Shown in pieces: positions 1 through 9,171 of a DNA stretch of 64,000 nt. The DNA is taken from positions 5,394,001 to 5,458,000 of the forward strand of contig NZ_CP036525.1 in the NCBI RefSeq assembly GCF_007741535.1. The letters are read 5' to 3'. Numbering within the stretch: position 1 is the stretch's first letter; every line of letters begins with the position of its first letter. Source of the DNA: Rubripirellula lacrimiformis. GTDB taxonomy: Bacteria; Planctomycetota; Planctomycetia; Pirellulales; Pirellulaceae. Position numbers and translations under genes: made by a program. A model generated the notes under the pieces. It was given only the letters and a program-made list of their open reading frames with translations. It was not told the DNA's origin and did no database searches.

Positions 1-802
1 GGACGACCCACGGATCCTGATGCAGCATCTGGAACGTGTCCGAGTCGAACGGACTTTGCGTCGCCCCAGGATAGGAAAACAGATGAGCACCTTGATTCCA
101 GCGCAGATCCAAAGATCGCCATTTGCCCGCCAGAACGACGTTCAAGGCGTACTGGTCCCACCACAGAACATGCTGTCGATGATCGCTAAGGCAATCCAAA
201 AACTGACGGAAGATGCGTTCCTCTCGCCAACGTTTCACATCGATGACCAGCAAACCACCGTTGAAATACATCGCGTCCTCGTCGATACCAAGCTCTTCGA
301 AGTTCGCGATGGGACGCGATGTTGCAAGATATCGCAGCGTTTCGCTAGACGCGCTGAGCGAACGTGTTGAATCGATCCACGGTGCGGCATAATCCTGAAC
401 GGCTAAAACGGACGCATCGCCTTGCGGTTCATCCCACAACAGGGACAGGTCGCGACAAACCAGCATATCGGCATCCAAATAGATCGCACGATCCACCGAC
501 GACGGAAGCCGTTCAGCGATCGCCAGTCGCAGATAGGTCGAACTTGTCACATGCAGACTGACCGGCAATCCTTCGATGTCGCTTCCCTCGGCGCTGACCC
601 AATGAACGCTGATCCGGTCGTCTTGCCAGGACCGTTCCATCCGATCTTTGGACGCACGGGTGATACCGCCATCCAGGATATAGATTTCGGCACGGCGGTC
701 TGGCGACAGGTGGTCGATAGCCGATCGGATTGTCACCGCCAATGGCATGACATAGCCCTCGTCCGCTCCGCTGACCCAAACCATGGTCTCTTGCTGATTC
801 AT
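1..802 (-). CDS. Glycosyltransferase family 8 protein (3' end outside window)
   Basis: The reading frame opens with ATG at 802 and stays open to the window edge, giving 267 visible residues and no stop. It is a GT-A fold glycosyltransferase of family 8, which transfers a sugar from a nucleotide-sugar donor to a glycan acceptor. The metal/nucleotide-binding DxD is Asp-Ala-Asp at residues 110-112 in a YLDAD context. An N-terminal VWVSGADEGY strand and a later FNGG turn are typical of the family. It is paralogous to the GT8 protein at 3646-4701: both have a DAD/DSD motif, an RPIANF-like or APIANY-like segment and an FDQYALNVVL-like or WDQYALNVVL segment. It is the last visible gene of a minus-strand glycan operon, 22 bp after the GT2 gene. 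Acceptor and sugar are not deducible. Confidence 0.88.
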   Translation of the reverse strand, partial: MNQQETMVWVSGADEGYVMPLAVTIRSAIDHLSPDRRAEIYILDGGITRASKDRMERSWQDDRISVHWVSAEGSDIEGLPVSLHVTSSTYLRLAIAERLPSSVDRAIYLDADMLVCRDLSLLWDEPQGDASVLAVQDYAAPWIDSTRSLSASSETLRYLATSRPIANFEELGIDEDAMYFNGGLLVIDVKRWREERIFRQFLDCLSDHRQHVLWWDQYALNVVLAGKWRSLDLRWNQGAHLFSYPGATQSPFDSDTFQMLHQDPWVV

Positions 803-824
803 CAATTAGTACCCCTAAATTGCA

Positions 825-1889
825 TCAGGCTGCCCGCTGATCGACCGCAGGATGGGACGCCAAATAGCGAGGTGCGATGGTTGCTGGACTTGCATCGGTC
901 GTCCGAAATCGCGTCCGATCGCTCCGCATAGCAACCCCGCCATAGACGAACTCCCGCAAACAGATCGCCGTCCCCTGCAACAGAACACCCAAACGCATTG
1001 GCTTCAAACGCCACGCCTGTATCAATAGTTGACCACCCCGCATTCGATCGGCCGACGGATCCTTGGCGGGATCCGATCGACGATGAAGCTTTGCCGCAAC
1101 CAACAAATTTTCGAATGCGTAATTCCGCGAAACGTCGGCGGGAACCGCTTCGCTGCGGCGATAACGCATCACCGTGTAGGCGACCTCTTCCAAGGTGCCC
1201 GCAAGCTTTTCGGTCGTTGCCCCACTATGGCATTTGCGATAGTGACAAGTGACTTCGTCGACGTGCGAAAAATCGACGAACGAAGAAACGCATCTCAGAA
1301 AATAGTCGAAGTCTTCACAAAACTGATAGCGACTGCTCCACGGCCCAACGACCTCCAAAACCTGCCGCCGCATCACGGTCGCAGATGGAACGACGAAATT
1401 CCGATTGAATAGAGTGGTCGGAAAACCAGCCACTTCATCATCGCTGGGCCCGTAGACCCCCATTTCTTTGTCGGTCTGATCTTCGAACATCATGACCTTG
1501 GCATAGGCGATGCCTGCACCGGATCGCTGGAGTCTGCCGACCAACAGTTTCAAGTGATTCGGCAACCATCGATCATCCGAATCGAGCGTGGCAACAAATT
1601 CACCACGGGCGATTCGAAAGGCGACATTGCGACTTTCGGCGGCACCCCGATTGATTTCGTTACGTAGGTACTTCACCGAGTTCGGAACCGAATCCGCGAA
1701 CCGAGACACGATCCGCTCGGTTTCCCCTACCGACGCGTCTTCGACCACGATCAGTTCCCAATTCTGATAGGACTGATTTCGGATCGATTCTAACGTCTCG
1801 GCGATCAAGTGATCACGGTTGTAAGCCGGTATAACGACCGTGACCAAACCGCTGTGGCTTGGACAAGGACATTGAATGGGTGCATTCAC
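825..1889 (-). CDS. Glycosyltransferase family 2 protein
   Basis: 354 residues, starting at a GTG (1889). Residues 15-110 form a GT2 (GT-A) domain: strand VTVVIPAYNR, then an EDAS nucleotide-contacting segment near residue 50 and the catalytic metal-binding DSDD at 103-106. The rest is the acceptor-side half and a basic C-terminus with no obvious membrane segment, so it probably acts on the cytoplasmic face. The family makes bacterial polysaccharide, LPS and glycoprotein linkages from activated sugars. It lies between two methyltransferases and a GT8 gene on the same strand, consistent with one surface-glycan operon. The linkage formed cannot be read from the sequence. Confidence 0.9.
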   Translation of the reverse strand: MNAPIQCPCPSHSGLVTVVIPAYNRDHLIAETLESIRNQSYQNWELIVVEDASVGETERIVSRFADSVPNSVKYLRNEINRGAAESRNVAFRIARGEFVATLDSDDRWLPNHLKLLVGRLQRSGAGIAYAKVMMFEDQTDKEMGVYGPSDDEVAGFPTTLFNRNFVVPSATVMRRQVLEVVGPWSSRYQFCEDFDYFLRCVSSFVDFSHVDEVTCHYRKCHSGATTEKLAGTLEEVAYTVMRYRRSEAVPADVSRNYAFENLLVAAKLHRRSDPAKDPSADRMRGGQLLIQAWRLKPMRLGVLLQGTAICLREFVYGGVAMRSDRTRFRTTDASPATIAPRYLASHPAVDQRAA

Positions 1890-1936
1890 GGAGGGACTCT
1901 TCAGGGGAAGCGTGTGATCGAGACCACAACCATCAG

Positions 1937-2701
1937 CTACAGAACGAACACGCTGCCGGCTAGCAGTCGAGGCCCACCGAGTTCGTCCACGATTTGCTTC
2001 ACTCCGGGGAAATCATCCGAGTAATCATGGCCGCAGATAATTCCGGCCCCCACCTTCTTGGCCCACAGCAGGTCCTTCTTGGTTTCTTCGTAGTCATGCA
2101 TTGCATCGGCAAAGACCAATGCTGGCGCCGGCCCATCGTAGGATTCGAAAAATTCGTTTTTGTCTGTGCGGCAGATTTCGACGTCATCGTTCTCGACGAG
2201 GTACCCAAGCGACAGGCAAACCAGACTCCACTGTTCGTCAGCCGATAGTCCCCAAGGATTCCAACAGAAATTGTCGACCGCCAAGATCTTCTGCTCAGAC
2301 GATTTCGCCGACGCAATTCGCTGCGTGGTCCGCCCGGCAAGCACACCAATTTCCACAATCGGTCCGTCGAACTTGGCCGACTCAGCCACCATCTGCGATA
2401 GCAACGCCCATTCTTCACCCGACACAGTGTTGCTGTGGAATCCCCACTCTTCCAGATCCCGATCGGCCACACTCCGCTGGGCCCCGACAGTGTGCTTTCG
2501 CTGCTTTCCACATGCCGATCGATAACCGTCACGCACAAAACTGACGAAGTTTTTGGTCCGCTCCAGCGAACCCCGAGGACTTTGAACAATCATGCCACTG
2601 GATCGCAAACAAAGGTAAAAAAACTCTCGTCCATGCCATTTGGAAATCCAAACGACAAATAACACCGAGAAGAACACGCGATAAAAACCAAAGCAACGCA
2701 T
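1937..2701 (-). CDS. Class I SAM-dependent methyltransferase
   Basis: 254 residues from the ATG at 2701. A second ATG at 2593 (residue 37) may be the true start, because the first 36 residues are hydrophobic and unlike the family. The SAM-binding glycine loop is at residues 113-126 (PIVEIGVLAGRTT), followed by a LAVDNF acidic strand end and later FADAMHDYEETKKDL and ICGHDYSDDFPGVKQ. This arrangement is that of the CmcI/Methyltransf_24-like group often found in glycan clusters. The likely role is O-methylation of a sugar. It precedes the GT2 gene by 47 bp in the operon. Confidence 0.82.
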   Translation of the reverse strand: MRCFGFYRVFFSVLFVVWISKWHGREFFYLCLRSSGMIVQSPRGSLERTKNFVSFVRDGYRSACGKQRKHTVGAQRSVADRDLEEWGFHSNTVSGEEWALLSQMVAESAKFDGPIVEIGVLAGRTTQRIASAKSSEQKILAVDNFCWNPWGLSADEQWSLVCLSLGYLVENDDVEICRTDKNEFFESYDGPAPALVFADAMHDYEETKKDLLWAKKVGAGIICGHDYSDDFPGVKQIVDELGGPRLLAGSVFVL

Positions 2702-2835
2702 CCATCGCTATCGCACGTGATGCGTCATGCGAGGGAAACCTTACGGGGTTTCCGACGGCACTGCCATCGCATTCCAAGACACAGCTTCGAGCCCGAAAAC
2801 CCGAGCCCCGATACTCGCATTTAATTCAGCGTTTG

Positions 2836-3579
2836 CTACGCAGCCTTCGAAAAACGCTTGAACCAGCCACTGCGTGACTTGGATCCCTTGCCCACATAAC
2901 ACGAAGATTGGTAAACCACATCAAACAAACCTTGCTGTGACTGATGTATCTTCACTGGTCCCGTTCGCGACTGGGGACTCAGCTTAGCTACCGCCAATCC
3001 GCCGTACATGCTGCCGGCCTCTGCAGTGTCGAAGGCTTGATGATGGAACACACCGGGAATGAAATCCACTTCGACAAATTCCACAAACGGACAGTCTTGC
3101 CAAGCGGCAGATAGTATCCCTTCACGAACGGCCGGATTGAAACTATCGTGGAAAACAACGGTTACATCGCGAGTAGGAACGTGTTGAAAAAGCGCTTCGA
3201 TATCGCCGCGCACACCTTCGGTCGTATGATCACCATCGATCAGCACAAACCCCAGCTCCATACCACTGTGCTTAATCTCGGCAAGCACATCCGCAATCAT
3301 CGACTTCGAGTCGCCGGTGCGAAAGTCCACATTCGGGAACAGAGGGCCCAACTGCGACTTGCAATCAGGGTCGATGTCTAGCGAGTAAACCTTTTCTGAA
3401 AATTTAGAGACGGTCTGAAGACTCCCCCCCTTGTAGGTTCCGATCTCAATCGCAACCTGTGGAGCGGCCGTCTCGATAAGTTTGCTGAATGCGAATTTTT
3501 CACATCGCGTCATTTGCCAATGCAACTTCAAGTCGTCGAAGCAGAACGTGGGGCTGTTGGGATTCGATTCCATGGTCAT
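2836..3579 (-). CDS. Class I SAM-dependent methyltransferase (CmcI-like)
   Basis: 247 residues from ATG 3579, with a second ATG two codons later. Motif I is at residues 41-53 (QVAIEIGTYKGGS), with the adenosine-binding acidic residue in VYSLDID, then GFVLIDGDHTTEGVRGDIEAL and VVFHDSFNP. The IDGDH and FHDS segments supply metal ligands in the cephalosporin hydroxylase/rhamnosyl O-methyltransferase group. I infer sugar O-methylation of the glycan built by the neighbouring glycosyltransferases. It lies between a GT8 gene and the other methyltransferase; the two share only the fold and general layout. Confidence 0.85.
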   Translation of the reverse strand: MTMESNPNSPTFCFDDLKLHWQMTRCEKFAFSKLIETAAPQVAIEIGTYKGGSLQTVSKFSEKVYSLDIDPDCKSQLGPLFPNVDFRTGDSKSMIADVLAEIKHSGMELGFVLIDGDHTTEGVRGDIEALFQHVPTRDVTVVFHDSFNPAVREGILSAAWQDCPFVEFVEVDFIPGVFHHQAFDTAEAGSMYGGLAVAKLSPQSRTGPVKIHQSQQGLFDVVYQSSCYVGKGSKSRSGWFKRFSKAA

Positions 3580-3645
3580 TTTTAGATTTTCGGATTTTAG
3601 AATGATTGAGTGAAACAGTCTTTCGGACGCACAACCGCAGCCTGG

Positions 3646-4701
3646 CTACGCTGCTCGACGGATCGAATCTTCGTTCGCCTTGATGATTCCTAGCCGAGTG
3701 AGACGCCGCTCGATGCTGCCCTTGCGCCTAGCAACCCACTGACGAAACGTACGCCGATCGCGTTTCAACGCTGGATTTCGCTGCAGCCGATGGCGATGCC
3801 ATTGGGTCGTTCGCAAACAGGCAACGTACTCGTCCTTGTGAGGATGCACACAGTCGGAATACCACGGTTTGTAGATCCAAGTGAAATGGCATATCCATGG
3901 GTCATCTGTCAGATCCCGAAAGGTGACCTCATCGAGCGGACTATCGTGGCAATCGGTGTACGCGTAGAAGTGGGAATTCTGGTTCCACCTTGAATCGATC
4001 TCCTTCCAACTGTCACGCAGCACGACATTCAAGGCATACTGATCGCAGAATAGCACGTGCTCGCGATAGCGCTGCAAGCATTCATAGGCTTGCTCAGGAA
4101 CGCGTTCACTTCGCCACCTGGCAACGTTGATCAGAAGGACCCCTGCATTGAACACCTTGGCGTCAGGCGAAATACCAATTTCACGGTAGTTTGCAATCGG
4201 AGCAGTCGTGCCAAGCTTCGAGTATTTCTCGGGGCTCTCGGCAAATACGATTTCAGAATCCACGTACGGACTAGAAACCTCTTGGCCGGCCAACACGGAA
4301 TAGGGTTCGACGTCTTCATCCCAGAGCAAGCCTAGGTCGCGGCGGATCAAAAGATCGGAATCTAGATAAATAACCTTGCCAACTTCCGAACCAAGCAAAT
4401 CAGGGATCAGCAATCGAAGATAGGTCGTATGGTTCAAATGCCCCGCCGTGGTGAGGTGGGCAAAATCTTTCATGTCGACTTGGTGCCAGTGGGTCGTTAG
4501 ACGCTGGTCAGTCCATGAGTCTAGAATTCGCTTTTTAGACTCGGGCGAGATCCCGCCATCGAACACATGAAGCACGACACGACGGCCAGGCCCCAAATGC
4601 ATCAACATTGACTGGATCGTGACAACCAATCCAATGCTGTAGTTTTCATCGGCTCCGGTCACAACCACCATCGGGCTGGACTTGTTTGAATCTGTCATCA
4701 T
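3646..4701 (-). CDS. Glycosyltransferase family 8 protein
   Basis: The frame is open from a TTG at 4779, but I choose the ATG at 4701 (next ATG 4698), because the preceding 26 residues are unlike the family and a GGGG-containing segment lies upstream of this ATG. The product is about 351 residues. The GT8 domain begins PMVVVTGADENYSIG, with the metal-binding DSD at about residues 114-116 (VIYLDSD), FNAGVLLINVARW, CDQYALNVVL and a late HFTWIYKPW segment supplying the usual histidine ligand. The C-terminal 50 residues are very basic. It is a paralogue of the GT8 gene at the window's left edge; the same operon contains both. Confidence 0.9.
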   Translation of the reverse strand: MMTDSNKSSPMVVVTGADENYSIGLVVTIQSMLMHLGPGRRVVLHVFDGGISPESKKRILDSWTDQRLTTHWHQVDMKDFAHLTTAGHLNHTTYLRLLIPDLLGSEVGKVIYLDSDLLIRRDLGLLWDEDVEPYSVLAGQEVSSPYVDSEIVFAESPEKYSKLGTTAPIANYREIGISPDAKVFNAGVLLINVARWRSERVPEQAYECLQRYREHVLFCDQYALNVVLRDSWKEIDSRWNQNSHFYAYTDCHDSPLDEVTFRDLTDDPWICHFTWIYKPWYSDCVHPHKDEYVACLRTTQWHRHRLQRNPALKRDRRTFRQWVARRKGSIERRLTRLGIIKANEDSIRRAA

Positions 4702-5000
4702 CACGCGGCCCCTGCTCAAATACTGGTTGACCGAGTGGATCGAGATTGCGTTGAATTGCACACGCTGCCACCTAGTCAATTCTTATGTTTTCTTTAGATA
4801 CCAAAGCCACGAAACGGTCGTCAAGTCTGAAACAAGCCCCCCCCAGACCTGCATAGACAACATGCGTCGCCCCGACCATCACGAATGGCCTTTCGCAGAA
4901 CATGGCTTCCGGTCACCCCACCGTCGCCACAAAAGACTTCGCAAAAAACACCTGTAACGCCCCCCACAGATGCGGCAAATGCTCGCAAATCACCGCAATG

Positions 5001-5948
5001 CTAAATGGCGTCTTTTAGCGTCATTCGAGGCAACGCATCCACGGCACCACCCGGCGTAGCATTGACAAGCTCGACACCGACGGACGCCAAATGAGCGTGC
5101 ATCAACTCAAAGTTTGGCTTTGCATGCTGCTCGTAGCGAAACGGTTCGAAAATGTTTTTCACGTCTTTCGAAAAGCTGTTGCCCTGCGAGAAGTCCATGT
5201 CGATTCCGATGCACACAATCCGTTTCGCACCGAAATACGCCGCGAACTGGATTGCACTAAAGATGATGCTATAGCCGTAGTGAACATACTTGGTGGGGTC
5301 CGAAGAGAAGCCAGGCGAAAAATTGGCTACGGGGCGAATCACACCCTCGTCATGAACCCAGTCCACATACGGAAGATAGCAAAACTGATTCGCCCGGCCC
5401 GCCAACATCCATTCCGCAGGCACTGAATCAGGAGTGAAATACAGATTCCCAAACAGCAGCGTGCAACTGAGACGCTGCAGATCGGATTCCAATTCGACCA
5501 TCCGCTGATTGTCTTGGATAGCAAGACAAAATTCCGAAGGCGAAAACTGATCCAGCAGCATATAGGCGCGGTTGGTACCAATCACCTTGGCACCGTCCAA
5601 ACATCGCAAGTCGGTTTGGTTGATCGACGGGCCGTTGCCTACGCACACCACGGTCTCCCCCTCCCACTGCCCCTTCATCTTGCGAAACTGGTGTGAAGAC
5701 GAACGGCACAGATCCAACCAAATGGGCAGACTACCGAGGTCCACCGCTGGCATCCGCCAATCATTGACGAGGTGCAACTTCAAAGCATGCAGCAGACCTA
5801 AATGCCTAGACTGCCAGACACCCCGAAGCGTTCGAGGATCCAGGTACCTAAGTGCAGATACTTTCCGGCTATCGCGAGTCAATGAAGGAATCCTCGGGCG
5901 GAAAAGGCAACCGAAAACGTGAGCAAAGCATGGCTTGAACAAAGTCAC
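5001..5948 (-). CDS. DUF115 (MptE/Maf-like) protein, candidate glycan or nonulosonate transferase
   Basis: 315 residues from GTG 5948, with CAGGGTGG just upstream. The core (residues about 97-310) has the nucleotide-binding GNGPS at 104-108, VIGTNRAY, and a late KRIVCIGIDMDFS strand. This is the DUF115/MptE-like fold (Pfam PF01973) shared with motility-associated factor (Maf) glycosyltransferases and some sialyltransferase-like proteins. Maf proteins in Campylobacter, Aeromonas and Clostridium attach nonulosonic acids from CMP donors. The gene immediately downstream of a CMP-nonulosonate synthetase in the same operon suggests, by inference, that this protein uses that donor. No flagellin gene is in view, so the acceptor is unknown. 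Confidence 0.7.
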   Translation of the reverse strand: MTLFKPCFAHVFGCLFRPRIPSLTRDSRKVSALRYLDPRTLRGVWQSRHLGLLHALKLHLVNDWRMPAVDLGSLPIWLDLCRSSSHQFRKMKGQWEGETVVCVGNGPSINQTDLRCLDGAKVIGTNRAYMLLDQFSPSEFCLAIQDNQRMVELESDLQRLSCTLLFGNLYFTPDSVPAEWMLAGRANQFCYLPYVDWVHDEGVIRPVANFSPGFSSDPTKYVHYGYSIIFSAIQFAAYFGAKRIVCIGIDMDFSQGNSFSKDVKNIFEPFRYEQHAKPNFELMHAHLASVGVELVNATPGGAVDALPRMTLKDAI

Positions 5949-6073
5949 CCCACCCTGCCAGTTTCGACCGCAAAAAGGACGACCTGCTGCCCAACGCCGA
6001 GGAGCCGCGGTTCACGCAGCCATCCCAAAACGCAATCAACGAAACATCAACGGACACGACCGACGGCGACTCC

Positions 6074-6763
6074 CTAGGCTGCGGCCCGCGCTGGAACTTG
6101 TTCACGCAAGGCCTGATAGAGCGTTGCGGCGATGAAGAAATCTTCCGCGGTGTCGATGTCGATCGACTCGACGCGTGGCGTTTCGACCATCAATGGCTGA
6201 CGGCCGACGATGTTCTTCAGGCGGATCATGTCCGTCCGACGAATAATCGAATAGCCATAGTTGATGGCCACAATGTTGGGCAAATCCTGGGATCGCACTT
6301 GGCGCGACGGATCGTAGTTGAGCGCCTTCCCGTCCTGGTACAAAAACTCTTTCACGGCGCAGCAAGAGGTGACCGAATCGTACCCCGCTCGCTCAGCATC
6401 CTCGAACTGCCGAATGCCAATTTCGTAGGACTCTGATCTGAACAGCGGTGTGGTCACCGTTGCCGACAGGATGATGTCGCCAGGACAGTTTTCGGCAACG
6501 TGCTTGTAGTAGTCACTTGTCGTCACGTGATCGGTTGCAAAGGCCGGATCGCGTACGACGGTTTCGGCTCCGGCCCGCCTGGCAATATCCAGCAGCTGCT
6601 CGCATTCGGAGTTGACGATGACTCGCGAGATTCCGCGCACGCTCAGTAGCGTCTCCACTTTGATCGAAAGCAGGTTACTTCCGGCGAACGGTCGCGAGTT
6701 CTTGTTTTTGACTCGCTGCGAGCCACCCCGAACTCCGATTAACGCGACAATTTCAGGTTTCAT
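6074..6763 (-). CDS. CMP-nonulosonate (acylneuraminate) cytidylyltransferase
   Basis: 229 residues from ATG 6763; an upstream extension of the frame to 6916 lacks family similarity. It activates a sialic-acid-like sugar (neuraminic, legionaminic or pseudaminic) with CTP to form the CMP-sugar. The N-terminal CTP loop is VALIGVRGGSQRVKNKN, a variant of the usual AR-GSK-x-KN signature. It is followed by LLSIKVETLL, VNSECEQLLDIARRAGAE, a SATVTTPLF segment, and a final ESIDIDTAEDFFIA with the metal-binding aspartates. The arginine-for-lysine changes in the loop are within family variation. It is the first gene of the minus-strand glycan operon; NeuB- or NeuC-like biosynthesis genes are not in the window. 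Confidence 0.88.
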   Translation of the reverse strand: MKPEIVALIGVRGGSQRVKNKNSRPFAGSNLLSIKVETLLSVRGISRVIVNSECEQLLDIARRAGAETVVRDPAFATDHVTTSDYYKHVAENCPGDIILSATVTTPLFRSESYEIGIRQFEDAERAGYDSVTSCCAVKEFLYQDGKALNYDPSRQVRSQDLPNIVAINYGYSIIRRTDMIRLKNIVGRQPLMVETPRVESIDIDTAEDFFIAATLYQALREQVPARAAA

Positions 6764-7063
6764 CGATTTTGCCCACAGGAAGTAGCTACGAAACAGGGGA
6801 TTGGGGCGTGCTCCAGCCCCACCCAATCGACCAAGAATTACCCAACATTTGAAGCTATCGTCAAGATCGAAAAGGAACGGGCTTCTGTTAGGGAAATCCA
6901 ATGGCCGGTGCACCATGCCCCGTTTTCCAGCCCATTGCTATTCCGTTTCAGGATGGACATGGCAGCGTTCTTTGTCTATTTCCATAGACGAATCGTCGGC
7001 GTTGGCAATCGTGCCAGTGCCAGACAGCATCTGTTGAACGACCCTGGTTCCATTTTTAACAGC

Positions 7064-8992
7064 ATGAAAAACTTTCGACGTGCAATTCGTGACTCGTGGC
7101 ACTTCTGGCCTTCGATCCTGCTAGCGACCGTCTGCTCGCTTGGGGTCGCAGCCCTTTGGGGCGGCAACATCGGTGCGCTTTGGCCCGTCATTGAACTGAC
7201 GCTTCAGGGCGAATCGTCTCAGACCTGGCTTGGCGGCGAGGTCGACGAGGCGAAGGCATCCATCCAGGAATACCAGGCGAAATTGGTCCCGTTGCAGTCT
7301 GCCGAGACACCAGCCGAACTGGAACAACGCAGTGAAATCGAAGACGATCTAGCCTCGGCCCGTCGATCCTTGGCTTGGAAACAATGGTTCCTGGCCGGGG
7401 CTGAAAACTACTTGCCCACCGATCCGTTCATGACGGTCTGCTGCATCATGGGCGTGCTTGTGGTCAGCACGATGCTGAAACATGCTCTGATGCTATCCAA
7501 CGATCTGCTGATCGCCCGTGTCTCGACCAGCATCGTGAGGTCGCTGCGAATGCGAGTGTTCCAACGCGGGCTGCATTTAGACCGGCGCACCTACGACAAC
7601 TACGGCACCAGCGGTTTGCTAGCCAATATCACGCTAACCTCGGATGCATTGTCCATCGGTCTGATGAATTTCTTTGGCGCCGCGGTGCGTGAACCCTTAC
7701 GAATTGTGTCGTGCCTGATCGGCGCCGCGTTCGTCTGTTGGCGGCTGCTGTTTTTGTCGCTGGTGATGGCACCACTGCTGGTGTTCTTTGTCAGTTATTT
7801 CAATCGGAAACTTCGGGCCGCCGGCGCAACCTTGCTGGCCAAGAACGCTGGATTCCATGAAGTGATCCTGGAAGCACTGAACAATCTGTTCACGGTTCAG
7901 GCCTACACGATGGAAGAAGCCGAAGAGAAGTCATTTCAGGGCGTCACCAAAGAGATGCAGGACTTTTCGATGGCCATGACGTTCTACAACAGCATGAGCA
8001 AGCCGTTCACCGAACTGATCGGCGTTGGCATGATTGCGATCACAGTTTGTGCCGGGTCCTATTTGATCGTCAATCAAGAAACTCACATCATGGGTGTTCG
8101 TATTTGCGACGAACCGATGACGATCTCGTTGCTGCTGATCTTCTTTGGCCTGTTGGTCGGTGCCAGTGACCCACTGCGGAAACTCTCTGGCGTGTTCACA
8201 TCGATTCACCTTGGTGGCGTTGCAGCGAACGGGATCTATGGACTGTTGGACCACCCTGATTTCGTGGCTGAAACTGACTCCCCCAAGTCGCCTGCCGCCC
8301 CTCATTCGCGTTTGACTTTCCGCGACGTCAGTTTCCACTACACCCCCGATCAACCCGTCCTAAAGTCATTGAACTTGACGATCGACCGTGGATCGACCGT
8401 CGCGATCATTGGCCCCAATGGCAGCGGAAAATCGACACTGCTGCATCTACTGGGACGCTATCACGACCCCGTATCCGGTGACGTGATGATGGACGACGTG
8501 AACTATCGCGACATGTCGCTGCGTGAAATCCGCCAACGGATTGCAGTTGTCAGTCAGAACACGGAATTGTTCAACCGAAGCGTGATGGACAACATCCGCT
8601 ATGGCAGCCCCGATGCAACCGACGCGGAAGTAGTCGCAGCTGCCAAGCAAGCACACGCAGACGAGTTCATCACTTCGGCGCTGGAACACGGCTACGAAAC
8701 CATCGTCGGACAATCAGGCCAACGACTCAGTGGCGGCCAACGTCAGCGGATCGCACTGGCGCGAGCGATCCTGCGAGACCCTGAAATCCTGGTATTGGAT
8801 GAATCAACCAGCCAGATCGACATGAGCAGCGAACTGCAGATTCGAGCGACGCTGGAATCGATGAAGGGCCGTTTCACGATTCTGATCGTGACGCACCGCG
8901 AAGCTCTGCTGGCGATCGCCGACGCAACCTATGAAATGCGAGTGGGTGAACTGATCGAGATCCCAAAACCCCAACGGGCTAGTGCTGCATAG
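7064..8992 (+). CDS. ABC transporter, fused permease and ATPase (MsbA-like exporter)
   Basis: The frame is open from 6908, but family-like sequence starts at the ATG at 7064 (MKNFRRAIRDSW), giving 642 residues. An N-terminal membrane domain begins with a TM helix near residue 15. A polar, probably coiled-coil insertion (about residues 45-105) sits between TM1 and TM2, and the domain continues to about residue 395. The nucleotide-binding domain has Walker A GPNGSGKST near residue 450, signature LSGGQRQRIALARA, Walker B ILVLDEST and a THR switch region. Type IV exporters of this kind form homodimers that flip lipid-linked or hydrophobic substrates. It is divergent from the glycan operon, so export of a lipid or glycolipid is plausible but inferred. 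Confidence 0.92.
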   Translation: MKNFRRAIRDSWHFWPSILLATVCSLGVAALWGGNIGALWPVIELTLQGESSQTWLGGEVDEAKASIQEYQAKLVPLQSAETPAELEQRSEIEDDLASARRSLAWKQWFLAGAENYLPTDPFMTVCCIMGVLVVSTMLKHALMLSNDLLIARVSTSIVRSLRMRVFQRGLHLDRRTYDNYGTSGLLANITLTSDALSIGLMNFFGAAVREPLRIVSCLIGAAFVCWRLLFLSLVMAPLLVFFVSYFNRKLRAAGATLLAKNAGFHEVILEALNNLFTVQAYTMEEAEEKSFQGVTKEMQDFSMAMTFYNSMSKPFTELIGVGMIAITVCAGSYLIVNQETHIMGVRICDEPMTISLLLIFFGLLVGASDPLRKLSGVFTSIHLGGVAANGIYGLLDHPDFVAETDSPKSPAAPHSRLTFRDVSFHYTPDQPVLKSLNLTIDRGSTVAIIGPNGSGKSTLLHLLGRYHDPVSGDVMMDDVNYRDMSLREIRQRIAVVSQNTELFNRSVMDNIRYGSPDATDAEVVAAAKQAHADEFITSALEHGYETIVGQSGQRLSGGQRQRIALARAILRDPEILVLDESTSQIDMSSELQIRATLESMKGRFTILIVTHREALLAIADATYEMRVGELIEIPKPQRASAA

Positions 8993-9171
8993 CACGAAGT
9001 CCAGATGCCGACCGCTGGGACCAACGCCCCTTTGCTGAAGTTCCTGTTGACCGGAAACGATTCACGCGACAGACGATCACGATCCCCCAAGTCCCCAAGT
9101 CCCCATTCGAACGCACCTGTTGGCCATCGATCCGATGCCGGGCCAGATGACCACGGCTAGCGAATCCAAAG

